A DNA stretch of 64,000 nt from Thermoleophilaceae bacterium (GTDB lineage Bacteria; Actinomycetota; Thermoleophilia; Solirubrobacterales; Thermoleophilaceae), in NCBI GenBank assembly GCA_040901445.1, contig JBBDYQ010000020.1, positions 27,455 through 91,454 of the forward strand, in the 5' to 3' direction. A program made the position numbers and the translations under genes. The notes below the pieces were generated by a model that worked only from the letters and a program-made list of their open reading frames with translations, searched no databases and had not been told where the DNA came from. This document shows, in pieces, positions 18,950 through 26,776 of the stretch; the first letter of the stretch is position 1, and the number at the start of each line of letters is the position of its first letter.

Positions 18950-19855
18950 ATGGCCCGGCCGACCCCAGCGCAGATCAAGGAAGTCAACGTGCGCTATCAC
19001 GACGCCGCGGCCACGGAGTACGACAGCAAGTGGGGCATCGACTACGGCCTTCCCGGCCAGGCGCAGGTCACCGGCAAGCTCCGCAAGGCCCTGGGCCGCG
19101 AGCCGGGCCGCTACGGCCGCGCCCTGGAGATCGGGTCGGGCACCGGCTACTTCAGCCTCAACCTGCTGCGCGCGGGCGTCATCGAGGCGGCCGTGGCCAG
19201 CGACATCTCGCCCGGCATGCTCGACGCCCTGTCGGGCACCGCCGCGCGGCTGGGCCTCGAGGTCGAGACCGCCTGCTGCGAGGCCGCCGCGCTGCCCTTC
19301 GGCGACGACTCCTTCGACCTCGTCTTCGGGCACGCCGTGCTCCACCACCTCCCGGACCTCGACGGCGCCTTCGCCGAGTTCCTCCGCGTCCTCAAGCCCG
19401 GCGGCACGCTGGCGTTCTGCGGCGAGCCCTCCCGCCACGGGGACCGCATCGCGACCGTGCCCAAGCGTGCCGCGCTCACCGCCGCGCCGGTCTGGCGGCG
19501 GCTTGTGGGCGCGTCCGAGAAGCGCAACGGCCACGACCCGGGCGACGACCACGAGCTCGAGCAGTTCGTGGACGTGCACGCGTTCAGCCCGCGCGACCTC
19601 GCCGGCTTCGCCCGCGCCGCCGGCTTTCGCGACGTGCGCGTGCGGGGAGAGGAGCTGGCGGCCAACTGGTTCGGCTGGTTCAACCGCACCTGCGAGGCCA
19701 CCGCCGAGCCGGAGGAGGTGCCCTGGGCCTGGCGCCAGTACGCCTACCGCGGCTACCTGGCCCTCCAGGCCGTCGATCGTGCACTGCTCGAGCCGCGCCT
19801 GCCGGCCGCGCTGTTCTACAACCTGCTCGTCAGCGCCCGCGCCCCCGACTGCTGA
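18950..19855 (+). CDS. SAM-dependent methyltransferase, UbiE/COQ5-like
   Basis: The 301-residue protein starts MARPTPAQIKEVNVRYHDAA and has the SAM-binding loop ALEIGSGTGYFSLNL and the block FGHAVLHHLPDLDGA followed by RVLKPGG, a Methyltransf_11-type core. A C-terminal helical region (about 190-290) is unassigned. It is divergent from the GH57 operon with 30 bp between starts, so the two promoters must overlap. A TAGGGT hexamer 10 nt before the ATG may be its -10 element. Substrate unknown. Confidence 0.85.
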   Translation: MARPTPAQIKEVNVRYHDAAATEYDSKWGIDYGLPGQAQVTGKLRKALGREPGRYGRALEIGSGTGYFSLNLLRAGVIEAAVASDISPGMLDALSGTAARLGLEVETACCEAAALPFGDDSFDLVFGHAVLHHLPDLDGAFAEFLRVLKPGGTLAFCGEPSRHGDRIATVPKRAALTAAPVWRRLVGASEKRNGHDPGDDHELEQFVDVHAFSPRDLAGFARAAGFRDVRVRGEELAANWFGWFNRTCEATAEPEEVPWAWRQYAYRGYLALQAVDRALLEPRLPAALFYNLLVSARAPDC

Positions 19856-19932
19856 ACCTCCCCGCGCGGATGCGCGCTCAGGCCTTCTCGGAGGGCGCGG
19901 CCTGTGCCCGCCCGGGCCAGCTCCTCGCGAGC

Positions 19933-20445
19933 CTACTCTCGCGCCAGCCGTCCGATCGCGATGTACTCCGCAACGTCGGCCTTGTCCCTCACGCGACCGG
20001 CTGCGCGCTTCATCGCGATGAGGTCGTCGAGCGAGGCCACGGGAATACGGATCTCGTCATACGGCATTTCGACCGCGGCCCGCCGCATGCGCTCGTAGGG
20101 TGGCGCCCCCGCCGGCTCGCCGCAGATGTCGAACCGGCCGAGCCGGGTGGCAAACGTGAAGTTCGCGCCCCGCCGCAGCGTCTCGGCGTCGAGCTGGAAT
20201 GGCAGGTCCGGCGGCACATTCTTCCCGCTGAGCCGGGCCTCGAGGTCGCGCAGGACCCCCGCGAGTCGCTCGAGGTTGGACGAGTCGCGCGCATACGTGA
20301 TGTCGAGGTCGTAGGTGGCCCGCGCCGATCCATGCAGCGTGCCCGCGATCCCTCCGATCACAACGAAGTCCACCTCCCGTTCGACAAGCAGCTTCAGGAT
20401 CTTCTGGGGTCGAAACGACCGGCTGGGTTCAGCCACCGACCGCAC
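19933..20445 (-). CDS. Nucleotidyltransferase-fold protein, possible toxin
   Basis: About 170 residues with the pattern VVIGGIAGTLHGSARATYDLDITY, the GG-A-hG-xR-T-DhDh signature of DUF1814/AbiEii-like nucleotidyltransferases. The C-terminal KADVAEYIAI is also typical. Some relatives are toxins that modify tRNA or proteins (AbiEii, MenT). The coding start overlaps the stop of the XRE gene: GTG 20445 is the longest option, and GTG 20436 gives an 8-nt overlap. Order and coupling (regulator first, transferase second) suggest a toxin-antitoxin pair. Activity is inferred. Confidence 0.75.
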   Translation of the reverse strand: MRSVAEPSRSFRPQKILKLLVEREVDFVVIGGIAGTLHGSARATYDLDITYARDSSNLERLAGVLRDLEARLSGKNVPPDLPFQLDAETLRRGANFTFATRLGRFDICGEPAGAPPYERMRRAAVEMPYDEIRIPVASLDDLIAMKRAAGRVRDKADVAEYIAIGRLARE

Positions 20446-20749
20446 CTCGTCGTGAGCTCAGGACGAAGTTCGCGAACTCCACGGCGTCGTCCAGCCGCGC
20501 GGCAGGCGTGCGGGCAAGGCTCTGTCGGATCAGGTCCTCGTCGAGGTCCCAGTCGCGCGGGCGTGCGTCGATGATGCCCTTCTCGCCCATCACCGCCAAC
20601 AGGGCCTCCATCGTCTGGAAGGTGGGTGAGACCCGTCCGCTCTCGATCCGCGAGATGGCGGCTTGGCTGGTCCTGGCCCTCCGGGCGAGCTGTTCCTGCG
20701 AGAGGCGGTTCCGCGTCCTGACATCACGGAGGAGCGTTCCAGGAAGCAT
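20429..20749 (-). CDS. XRE-family HTH regulator, possible antitoxin
   Basis: The 106-residue protein has a Cro/CI-type HTH at about residues 6-62 (LLRDVRTRNRLSQEQLARRA ... QAAISRIESGRVSPTFQTM). A C-terminal segment with the pattern TPAARLDDAVEFANF is often seen in proteins paired with nucleotidyltransferases. It is translated ahead of the nucleotidyltransferase gene and overlaps it. A palindrome lies 7 nt before its ATG, so autorepression is likely. Confidence 0.8.
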   Translation of the reverse strand: MLPGTLLRDVRTRNRLSQEQLARRARTSQAAISRIESGRVSPTFQTMEALLAVMGEKGIIDARPRDWDLDEDLIRQSLARTPAARLDDAVEFANFVLSSRRGAVGG

Positions 20750-20755
20750 TTGCTC

Positions 20756-20771
20756 ATATCATAAGTGATAT
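20756..20771 (-). promoter_or_regulatory. Operator/-10 element of the XRE-nucleotidyltransferase pair
   Basis: ATATCATAAGTGATAT has perfect 6-bp arms (ATATCA/TGATAT) around TAAG and is unusually AT-rich for this genome. On the minus strand it contains TATGAT, a strong -10 hexamer, 8 nt before the ATG at 20749. RNA polymerase and a repressor would compete for the same bases, and the transcript would start at or next to the ATG. Confidence 0.6.
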
Positions 20772-20798
20772 CGGGCATGCCTCGGTAGCCTTGCCTCG

Positions 20799-21419
20799 AT
20801 GGCCGACGTCCTCGAGCGCTTCCCTCTCTTCCCGCTCGGCATCGTCTGCCTTCCCACCGAGGTGCTGCCGCTCCACATCTTCGAGGAGCGCTACAAGACG
20901 ATGATCGGGGAGTGCCTGGAGGAGGAGCGGCCGTTCGGGATCCTCTGGCTCGCCGACGCCGGGCTGCGCGAGATCGGCTGCACCGTGGAGGTCACTGAGG
21001 TGCTCGAGGAGATGGAGGACGGGCGGCTCAACATCCTGGTCCGGGGCGGCCGGCCGTTCAGGCTGCTGCGGCGGATCGAAGACCTCCCCTACCCGGCCGG
21101 CGACGTCGAGCTGCTGCCCGACGAGGCGCCGGCCATCGACGAGCCGGCCGGCGCGGCCGCGCGCGAGCGCTACGCGACCCTGCTGGAGCGCGCCACCGAC
21201 ACACGCCCGGACGAGGACGACCTGAGCGGCCTCAACGCCTACGAGATGGCCGCCACCGTGGACTTCGGCCACAAGGCCAAGCAGGAGCTGCTCGAGCTGC
21301 GCTCCGAGGACGAGCGGCTGCGGGCCCTCGCCGACCTCTTCGACGTCGCCATGAAGCGGATCGAGTACGCCGAGCGCACGAGCGAACGAGCGCGCACCAA
21401 CGGGCACGTGCGGCGCTAG
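20799..21419 (+). CDS. Lon N-terminal (LON_SB) domain protein
   Basis: The 206-residue protein contains only the Lon substrate-binding N-domain. It starts with RFPLFPLGIVCLPTEVLPLHIFEERY, the hallmark of this family, and continues with the expected beta-barrel and helical bundle. No AAA+ or protease domain follows, so it is a stand-alone LON_SB protein such as those widespread in actinobacteria. The role may be substrate recognition, but none is established. It is divergent from the XRE pair with 49 bp between starts. Confidence 0.85.
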   Translation: MADVLERFPLFPLGIVCLPTEVLPLHIFEERYKTMIGECLEEERPFGILWLADAGLREIGCTVEVTEVLEEMEDGRLNILVRGGRPFRLLRRIEDLPYPAGDVELLPDEAPAIDEPAGAAARERYATLLERATDTRPDEDDLSGLNAYEMAATVDFGHKAKQELLELRSEDERLRALADLFDVAMKRIEYAERTSERARTNGHVRR

Positions 21420-21510
21420 GAAAGGGTTTAGGCCCCACCGGCCCGCGGGCATAGTCCGTTGCGGTTTCCGGTCCGGCGTCGTGCCGGGCCCCAGACGACG
21501 GGAGGTAGGG

Positions 21511-22770
21511 ATGCGCAGTCATCGCATCCTCGTCGCGGCGTGCTGTGCGCTCGCGACGACGCTCGCCATGGCGGCGAGCAGCTCGGCGGCTCCGTACGCG
21601 GACGGCCAGGTGATCGTGAAGTACCACTCCGGCACGACCACCGCCGAGCGGCTGGCGCTGTTCGAGAACACAGGAGTGGTTCGCACGCTGGGCGACGTGG
21701 CCGGCGTGGGGGCCAAGGTCGTGCAGGTCACGGGCGACGCCGCGGCGGTCGCGGCGCGACTCGAGCGCAGCGCGCACGTGGCGTACGCGGAGCCGAACTA
21801 CATCCTGCGGGCGACCGCCACGCCGAACGATCCGCTCTTCAACCAGATGTACGGCCTGCACAACACGGGTCAGACGGGCGGCAGCGCGGACGCCGACATC
21901 GACGCCCCCGAGGGCTGGGACGGCCTGGGCGGGTTCTCGTCCACCGGCGGAGCACGGGTGGCGATCGTGGACACCGGGATCCAGCGCAACCATCCCGACC
22001 TGGTGGGCAAGGTGGCCAACGCGGACTGCGCGCAGTCCCGCGGCTTCCTGATCTTCCCCGGTCGGATCAGGGTGGGCAGCTGTACCGACGACAACGGGCA
22101 CGGCACCCACGTGGCCGGCACGATCTCGGCGAACACGAACAACGGCCAGGGCGTGGCCGGCGTGTCGTACAACTCGCCGCTGATCATCTGCCGGGCGCTG
22201 GGCGGCCCGCTCGGATCGGGCACCACCGCCGACGTGGCCAACTGCATCAACTGGTCGGCCTCGCGCGGCGCCAAGGTGATCTCGATGAGCCTCGGCGGAG
22301 GCAACTCCACGACGCTGCAGAACGCCGTGCGCAACGCCTGGAGCAACGGCAACGGAGCCCTGCTCGTGGCGGCCGCCGGCAACGACGGCGACTCCACGGT
22401 GAACTACCCGGCGGGCTACGCCGAGGTGGTCTCGGTGGCGGCCACCGACGACGACGACGCGCGGGCGAGCTTCTCGAACGCGAACGCGGACGTCGAGGTG
22501 GCGGCGCCCGGCGTGGACATCCTCTCCACCTACACCGGCAGCGGCTACACCGAGCTGTCCGGCACGTCGATGGCCACCCCGCACGCCTCCGGCGTGGCGG
22601 CGGTCATCTCCACCCTGAACCCGGGGGCGAATGCGGCCACGCTGCGCTCCCGGCTTACGGCCGCAGTGGACGATCTCGGCCCCACGGGGCGCGACCCGAG
22701 CTTCGGCTTCGGGCGCGTGAACCTGTGCGAGGCGGCCGGGGGGTCCTGCGCCTACACAGGCGGCGGCTGA
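21511..22770 (+). CDS. Secreted subtilase (S8)
   Basis: A 419-residue subtilisin-family preproprotease. Residues 1-27 are a signal peptide; 28-98 form an I9-like propeptide ending AYAEPNY. The catalytic domain has Asp154 (AIVDTG), His197 (NGHGTHVAG), Asn291 (AAAGNDG) and Ser353 (SGTSMATPHASG). The start is fixed by a GGAGG ribosome site at 21501-21505, 5 nt before ATG; an in-frame GTG at 21481 lies upstream of that site. Unlike the subtilase at 13336 it has no insert and no C-terminal domain. It ends at a strong hairpin. Confidence 0.92.
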   Translation: MRSHRILVAACCALATTLAMAASSSAAPYADGQVIVKYHSGTTTAERLALFENTGVVRTLGDVAGVGAKVVQVTGDAAAVAARLERSAHVAYAEPNYILRATATPNDPLFNQMYGLHNTGQTGGSADADIDAPEGWDGLGGFSSTGGARVAIVDTGIQRNHPDLVGKVANADCAQSRGFLIFPGRIRVGSCTDDNGHGTHVAGTISANTNNGQGVAGVSYNSPLIICRALGGPLGSGTTADVANCINWSASRGAKVISMSLGGGNSTTLQNAVRNAWSNGNGALLVAAAGNDGDSTVNYPAGYAEVVSVAATDDDDARASFSNANADVEVAAPGVDILSTYTGSGYTELSGTSMATPHASGVAAVISTLNPGANAATLRSRLTAAVDDLGPTGRDPSFGFGRVNLCEAAGGSCAYTGGG

Positions 22771-22800
22771 CCGAACTGGTCCAGGCGCGTACCCACGCCC

Positions 22801-22832
22801 GAGGGGGGCCCCGTCTCTGCACGGGGCCCCTC
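22801..22832. terminator. Hairpin between convergent genes
   Basis: GGGGCCCCGT (22805-22814) pairs perfectly with ACGGGGCCCC (22821-22830) around a 6-nt loop, 35 bp after the subtilase stop and just beyond the 3' end of the minus-strand lipoprotein gene. There is no U-tract on either strand, so termination efficiency is uncertain. Confidence 0.6.
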
Positions 22833-22844
22833 GTCGTAGAGGGG

Positions 22845-23228
22845 TCAGCAGAGCTCGCGGCCGAGCTGCAGCGCCAGCAGCTCGAGCCGGGGGAGCAGCT
22901 CCGGCTTGGGCTCGGTCCCCTCGCTCCAGCGCAGCGCGCCGTCGCGCGCACGCGCCACATACGAGCGGCCCTCGCCCCCGCCGAAGCGCCGCTCCTCCTC
23001 GTCGAGCTCGGTGAGCTCGCGCTCGAGCTCGCGGGCGTCGATCAGCTGCTGGTTGGAGATCGGCTGCAGCTCGCCGCCGTCGCAGCGACCGCGGCCGTCG
23101 CCGGTGACCACGATCGTGCGGTCGGTGCCCTGCGGGCCGCCCGAGACCTCGATCGCGAGCAGGTCGCCGGACTCGCCTCCACAGCCCGCCGCCAGCGCGG
23201 CGAGCAGCACCGGCGCCCAGCGCCTCAT
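22845..23228 (-). CDS. Small lipoprotein of unknown function
   Basis: 127 residues starting MRRWAPVLLAALAAGC, a lipoprotein signal with lipobox LAAG-C. The mature part is short, Glu/Arg-rich and has the segment DRTIVVTGDGRGRCDGGE followed by a charged helix. The start codon (23228) overlaps the stop of the upstream DsrE-like gene, so the two are coupled. No family recognised. Confidence 0.7.
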   Translation of the reverse strand: MRRWAPVLLAALAAGCGGESGDLLAIEVSGGPQGTDRTIVVTGDGRGRCDGGELQPISNQQLIDARELERELTELDEEERRFGGGEGRSYVARARDGALRWSEGTEPKPELLPRLELLALQLGRELC

Positions 23229-23623
23229 ACGGCAACCAGCCGCGCGCCCGCGGTGGCCTTCATGAAGCGCGGCGTGGACATCACCCCGTCCAGGCGGCCC
23301 GTGTCCACGGCCATCGTGTCCACGGACGCCGCGCAGGCGTACAGCTCGAGCGTCTCGAGGTCGTACGCCGTGTCGCGCAGCTCGTCGAGCGAGCGGGCGA
23401 AGGTCTCGCGCCCGTTCAGGGCGAGCCCGGGCGTCTCCTCCGGGGCCATCGCGCGCTGTCGCAGCGCCGGATCGCACAGCAGCGCGAGCCCGCGAAAGGT
23501 CGCGAGGCCGGCGCAGCGCTCGCCCTCGACCGCGGCGGACACGAGCAGCGAGAGGCCCGTGTACAGCCGCTCCGGCTCGCCGCTGGCGAGCACGACGGCG
23601 AGGCTGTAGCCGGGAGCGTTCAC
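23225..23623 (-). CDS. DsrE/DsrF-like sulfur-relay protein
   Basis: From GTG 23623 the protein (132 residues) has the DsrE fold signature: SLAVVLASGEPERLYTGLSLLVSAAVEG at the start and LELYACAASVDTM near the end, where the Cys matches the conserved position of DsrE-family proteins. The family passes sulfur between proteins. Its start codon lies 10 bp from the start codon of a divergent TusA-like gene, a natural partner. Longer start options would run into the antisense of tusA and are rejected. Confidence 0.8.
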   Translation of the reverse strand: MNAPGYSLAVVLASGEPERLYTGLSLLVSAAVEGERCAGLATFRGLALLCDPALRQRAMAPEETPGLALNGRETFARSLDELRDTAYDLETLELYACAASVDTMAVDTGRLDGVMSTPRFMKATAGARLVAV

Positions 23624-23633
23624 AATCGAGCCG

Positions 23634-23852
23634 GTGGAGACCGTAGACGCCCGGGGTCTCACATGCCCCCTCCCGCTGACGATGGCCAAGCGCCGCCTGG
23701 CCGCACTGGCCCCGGGCGCCACCCTCGTGGTGCTGGCCACCGACCCCGAGGCGCCGATCGACTTCGCGGCCTGGGCGGCCGACGAGGGCTACGCGCTCGA
23801 GGAGCGCAGCGCCGAGGGATGGGTGGAGCTGAGGCTGCGCAGGACCGGCTGA
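23634..23852 (+). CDS. TusA-family sulfur carrier protein
   Basis: 72 residues starting ETVDARGLTCPLPLTMAKRR. The CPxP motif with Cys11 is the persulfide-carrying site of TusA/SirA proteins. It probably donates or accepts sulfane sulfur together with the divergent DsrE-like protein, for example in tRNA thiolation or thiosulfate metabolism. Its 3' end overlaps the 3' end of the WS/DGAT gene by 64 bp on the opposite strand. Confidence 0.85.
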   Translation: METVDARGLTCPLPLTMAKRRLAALAPGATLVVLATDPEAPIDFAAWAADEGYALEERSAEGWVELRLRRTG

Positions 23853-25258
23853 GACGGCCGGGCGGCCACGCGCCACGAGCCTCGCAGCGCGAGCAGCGAC
23901 GCACACAGCGCGTCGGGGAGCAGCCCCACGCCGGGGAGAGCGTCCGGGTCCGCGTAGCAGCCGAAGTGGGCATGGTCGCGGTAGGTGAAGATCCCCACCG
24001 ACAGCGCGTGCTCGTCCGACAGCGGCACCACCGGATACGCCTCCGCCAGCTCCGCGCCGAGCATGTAGACCGGCACGCGCGGCCCGGGCACGTTCGAGAC
24101 CGTGAGGTTGTACACGCGCGAGCTGCCCGCGATCCGGGCCGCGCGCGTCTTCACCGGCGCCGGCAGGCGCCCGACCGCGCCCAGCACCGCCTCGGTGCCC
24201 GCCGTCCGCCCGCTGCGCTTGAACGCCGCCGTGCGCTCGTGCACGAGCTGGAGCCGCCGCCGCGGGGAGCGCACGTTCACCGGCAGGTCGACGAAGGCGA
24301 AGCTGATGCGGTTGCCGAGCGCGCTGCGCTCCTCGTGGCCGCGGACGCTCACGGGCACCATCGCCTTCAGCGGCTGGGGGATGCGCCCGGCCCGGAGCAC
24401 GAGGTCGCGCATCCCCCCGGCCACCACAGCCAGGCAGGCGTCGTTGAGCGTTGCTCCCGGTGCGGCGCGGCGGACGGCGTTCAGTTCCTCGATCGGCGCC
24501 CGGTAGCCCGCCAGCGTCCGGCGCGGGCCGATCGGCACGTTCACGTGCGAGGACGGCGCCGGACGCAGCAGGTCCTCCCCCACCGCCAGCGCCGTGCGGC
24601 GCAGGGTGTCGGCGATGCGCCCGCCGCCCCGCGGGCTCGCCAGCCGCGCGGCCGAGCGGACGTCTCGCAGCGAGTCCGCGGCTCCGTCGGCCAGCGCGTC
24701 CAGTGCCAGCCGCGTGGGGCCGGGCCGGGCCTCCGGCTCCCAGGCCTCGGGCTCAACCGGGACGGCATCCGGCGTGAGGTCGAACAGCAGCAGGCCGAGC
24801 TCGACGGCGGACTTGCCGTCCACCATCGCGTGGTGGAGCTTCACCAGCAGGCCCACGCGGTCGTCGTCGAGCCGCGGCACGAGGTAGACCTGCCAGAGCG
24901 GCCGTGAGCGGTCCAGCGGCACCGAGAGCACGCCGTCGCAGAGCTCGGCGAAGCGCGCCGGGCTCACGCGGTCGCGCGCCCCGGCAAGCGACGTGACGTG
25001 GCGCGCCACCTCGAAGCTCTCGTCGTCCACCCAGTAGGGCTCTCCCAGGCCGAGCGGCGGGAAGGCGAGCCGCTGGCGGAAGCGCGCCAGGTGACGCAGC
25101 CGCGAGTCCACGCTGCGACGCAGCGCCGCCAGTGTGGGCCGACGTCCTGCCGCGGGCGGGTGGAACACGCCGCTCCAGGCCACGTGCATGTGCGCAGTGG
25201 GGGTCTCGAGGCGCAGGAATGATGCGTCGAGTGGCGTGAGGCGGGTGCGGGAGGCCAT
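23789..25258 (-). CDS. Wax ester synthase / diacylglycerol O-acyltransferase (WS/DGAT)
   Basis: A 489-residue acyltransferase of the actinobacterial WS/DGAT family. The catalytic HHxxxDG motif is at residues 142-148 (HHAMVDG) and the N-terminus TPLDASFLRLETPTAHMHVA is characteristic. The C-terminal domain carries SNVPGPRVPVYMLGA. The enzyme esterifies acyl-CoA to diacylglycerol or a fatty alcohol, making storage lipid at the membrane. The adjacent fatty-acid genes would supply acyl chains. The last residues overlap tusA antisense. Confidence 0.9.
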   Translation of the reverse strand: MASRTRLTPLDASFLRLETPTAHMHVAWSGVFHPPAAGRRPTLAALRRSVDSRLRHLARFRQRLAFPPLGLGEPYWVDDESFEVARHVTSLAGARDRVSPARFAELCDGVLSVPLDRSRPLWQVYLVPRLDDDRVGLLVKLHHAMVDGKSAVELGLLLFDLTPDAVPVEPEAWEPEARPGPTRLALDALADGAADSLRDVRSAARLASPRGGGRIADTLRRTALAVGEDLLRPAPSSHVNVPIGPRRTLAGYRAPIEELNAVRRAAPGATLNDACLAVVAGGMRDLVLRAGRIPQPLKAMVPVSVRGHEERSALGNRISFAFVDLPVNVRSPRRRLQLVHERTAAFKRSGRTAGTEAVLGAVGRLPAPVKTRAARIAGSSRVYNLTVSNVPGPRVPVYMLGAELAEAYPVVPLSDEHALSVGIFTYRDHAHFGCYADPDALPGVGLLPDALCASLLALRGSWRVAARPSQPVLRSLSSTHPSALRSSSA

Positions 25259-25391
25259 GGGTGCATGCTCCCCCGCGCGGGCGCGCGCGTCATCGGACCG
25301 GCGGTAGGAAATCCGGCCCGGCGGACTCGACGCTCCGGCCTGCTCCGTCGAGCCGCCGTAACGGTGGCCCGGCTTCGGGATAGGACGGGCG

Positions 25392-26195
25392 ATGCTGCTC
25401 GAAGGCAAGCGCCTGCTCGTGACCGGCGTCCTCACAGAGTCCTCGATCGCCTACGCGGTGGCCGAGGGCGCGCAGCGTGAGGGCGCGGAGGTGGTGCTCA
25501 CCGGCTTCGGGCGCGGGATGTCGATCACCGAGCGCATCGCGCGCCGGCTGCCGGCGGCGCCCGAGGTGCTCGAGCTCGACGTGAACGAGCCGGCGCACAT
25601 CGACGCCGTGTGCGCCGCGCTGCGCGACCGCCTCGGCGGCCTCGACGGCGTCCTCCACGCAATCGCCTTCGCACCCGAGGACGCGCTCGGCGGCCGCTTC
25701 ATGGACACCCCGGCCGCCTCCGCCGAGACCGCCTTCCGCACGAGCGCCTACTCGCTCAAGGCGCTCGCCGCGGGGCTGCTGCCGCTGCTGCGCGATGCCG
25801 AGGGGCGCGGCGGGTCGATCGTCGGGCTCGACTTCGACGCCACCGTGGCCTGGCCCGGCTACGACTGGATGGGCGTGGCGAAGGCGGCGCTGGAGTCGGT
25901 CAACCGCTACCTGGCGCGCGATCTCGGCCCGCTGGGCATCCGCTCCAACCTCGTCTCCGCGGGCCCGCTGCGCACGCTGGCGGCCAAGGGCATCCCCGGC
26001 TTCGACCTGCTGGCCGGCGCGTGGGAGCGCCAGGCGCCGCTGGGCTGGGATCCCAAGGATGCCTCAGCGGTCGCCGACGCCTGCCTCTGGCTGCTCTCCG
26101 ACCGCTCACGTGCGATCACCGGCGAGGTGGTGCACGTGGACGGCGGCTATCACGCGCTCGGGGCTCCGCTCGGCGGGCCGCCCGGGAACGAGTAG
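25392..26195 (+). CDS. fabI: Enoyl-ACP reductase, InhA-type
   Basis: 267 residues, close in length and sequence pattern to mycobacterial InhA. GKRLLVTGVLTESSIAYAVA binds NADH. The catalytic Tyr157 and Lys164 lie in YDWMGVAKAALES, and the block GIRSNLVSAGPLRTLA matches InhA closely. It reduces trans-2-enoyl-ACP in the last step of the FAS-II cycle. It is the only fatty-acid gene here on the plus strand, convergent with the tetR gene that ends the fab operon (46-bp overlap). The promoter gap (25259-25391) is shared with the WS/DGAT gene. Confidence 0.93.
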   Translation: MLLEGKRLLVTGVLTESSIAYAVAEGAQREGAEVVLTGFGRGMSITERIARRLPAAPEVLELDVNEPAHIDAVCAALRDRLGGLDGVLHAIAFAPEDALGGRFMDTPAASAETAFRTSAYSLKALAAGLLPLLRDAEGRGGSIVGLDFDATVAWPGYDWMGVAKAALESVNRYLARDLGPLGIRSNLVSAGPLRTLAAKGIPGFDLLAGAWERQAPLGWDPKDASAVADACLWLLSDRSRAITGEVVHVDGGYHALGAPLGGPPGNE

Positions 26196-26776
26196 ACCGC
26201 CCGCCACCACAGCTCCGCCAGCACGCGGATCGACTCCGTGGCGCTGCCGCCCCCGCGCACCACCTCGACGGTGATGTGGCGCTCCACCATCGCGGTCAGC
26301 GCCTGCGCGGACACGCGCGGCGAGATGTCGGCGGGCGCGGCGCCGCGCTCCTGGTCGCGCTGGATGCGGTGCTCGGCCGCCACCACCAGCCGGCGGATGT
26401 AGGGCTCCCACTCCGGCGGCAGGAAGTCCTCCTGCCCGTACAGCCGCGCCGCCAGCAGCAGCAGGTCGGCGTTGCGGTTGACCACCGACACCACGCGCGC
26501 GAGCGCGCTGCGCAGCTCGGCGCGCGGGTCGCCCTCGCCGTCGAAGTAGGGCGAGGCCGCGCTGTAGATGTCGGAGAACGCGCCCTGGATCAGCCGGTCG
26601 ATGACCGCGCGCTTGTTGGTGAAGTAGAAGTAGACCGACGTGCGGCTGACGAAGGCGCGCTTGGCGATTCCGTCGATGGTCACCCGCTCGTAGCCGTCGT
26701 GGGCCAGCGCCTCGCGCGCGGCGGCGAGGATGGCCTGCTCGGTGGCGTTGCGGGACTTCAGGGCGGTGGGGGTCAC
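26150..26776 (-). CDS. TetR/AcrR regulator, last gene of the fab operon
   Basis: 208 residues with a TetR HTH at about 12-60 (EQAILAAAREALAHDGYERV ... VSRTSVYFYFTNKRAVIDRL) and a divergent ligand-binding domain. GTG 26776 overlaps the stop of the carboxyltransferase gene (GTGA). By position it is the likely local regulator of fatty-acid synthesis, comparable to TetR-type FasR in other actinobacteria, but homology to FasR was not tested. A candidate operator precedes fabD at 32188. Confidence 0.85.
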   Translation of the reverse strand: MTPTALKSRNATEQAILAAAREALAHDGYERVTIDGIAKRAFVSRTSVYFYFTNKRAVIDRLIQGAFSDIYSAASPYFDGEGDPRAELRSALARVVSVVNRNADLLLLAARLYGQEDFLPPEWEPYIRRLVVAAEHRIQRDQERGAAPADISPRVSAQALTAMVERHITVEVVRGGGSATESIRVLAELWWRAVYSFPGGPPSGAPSA

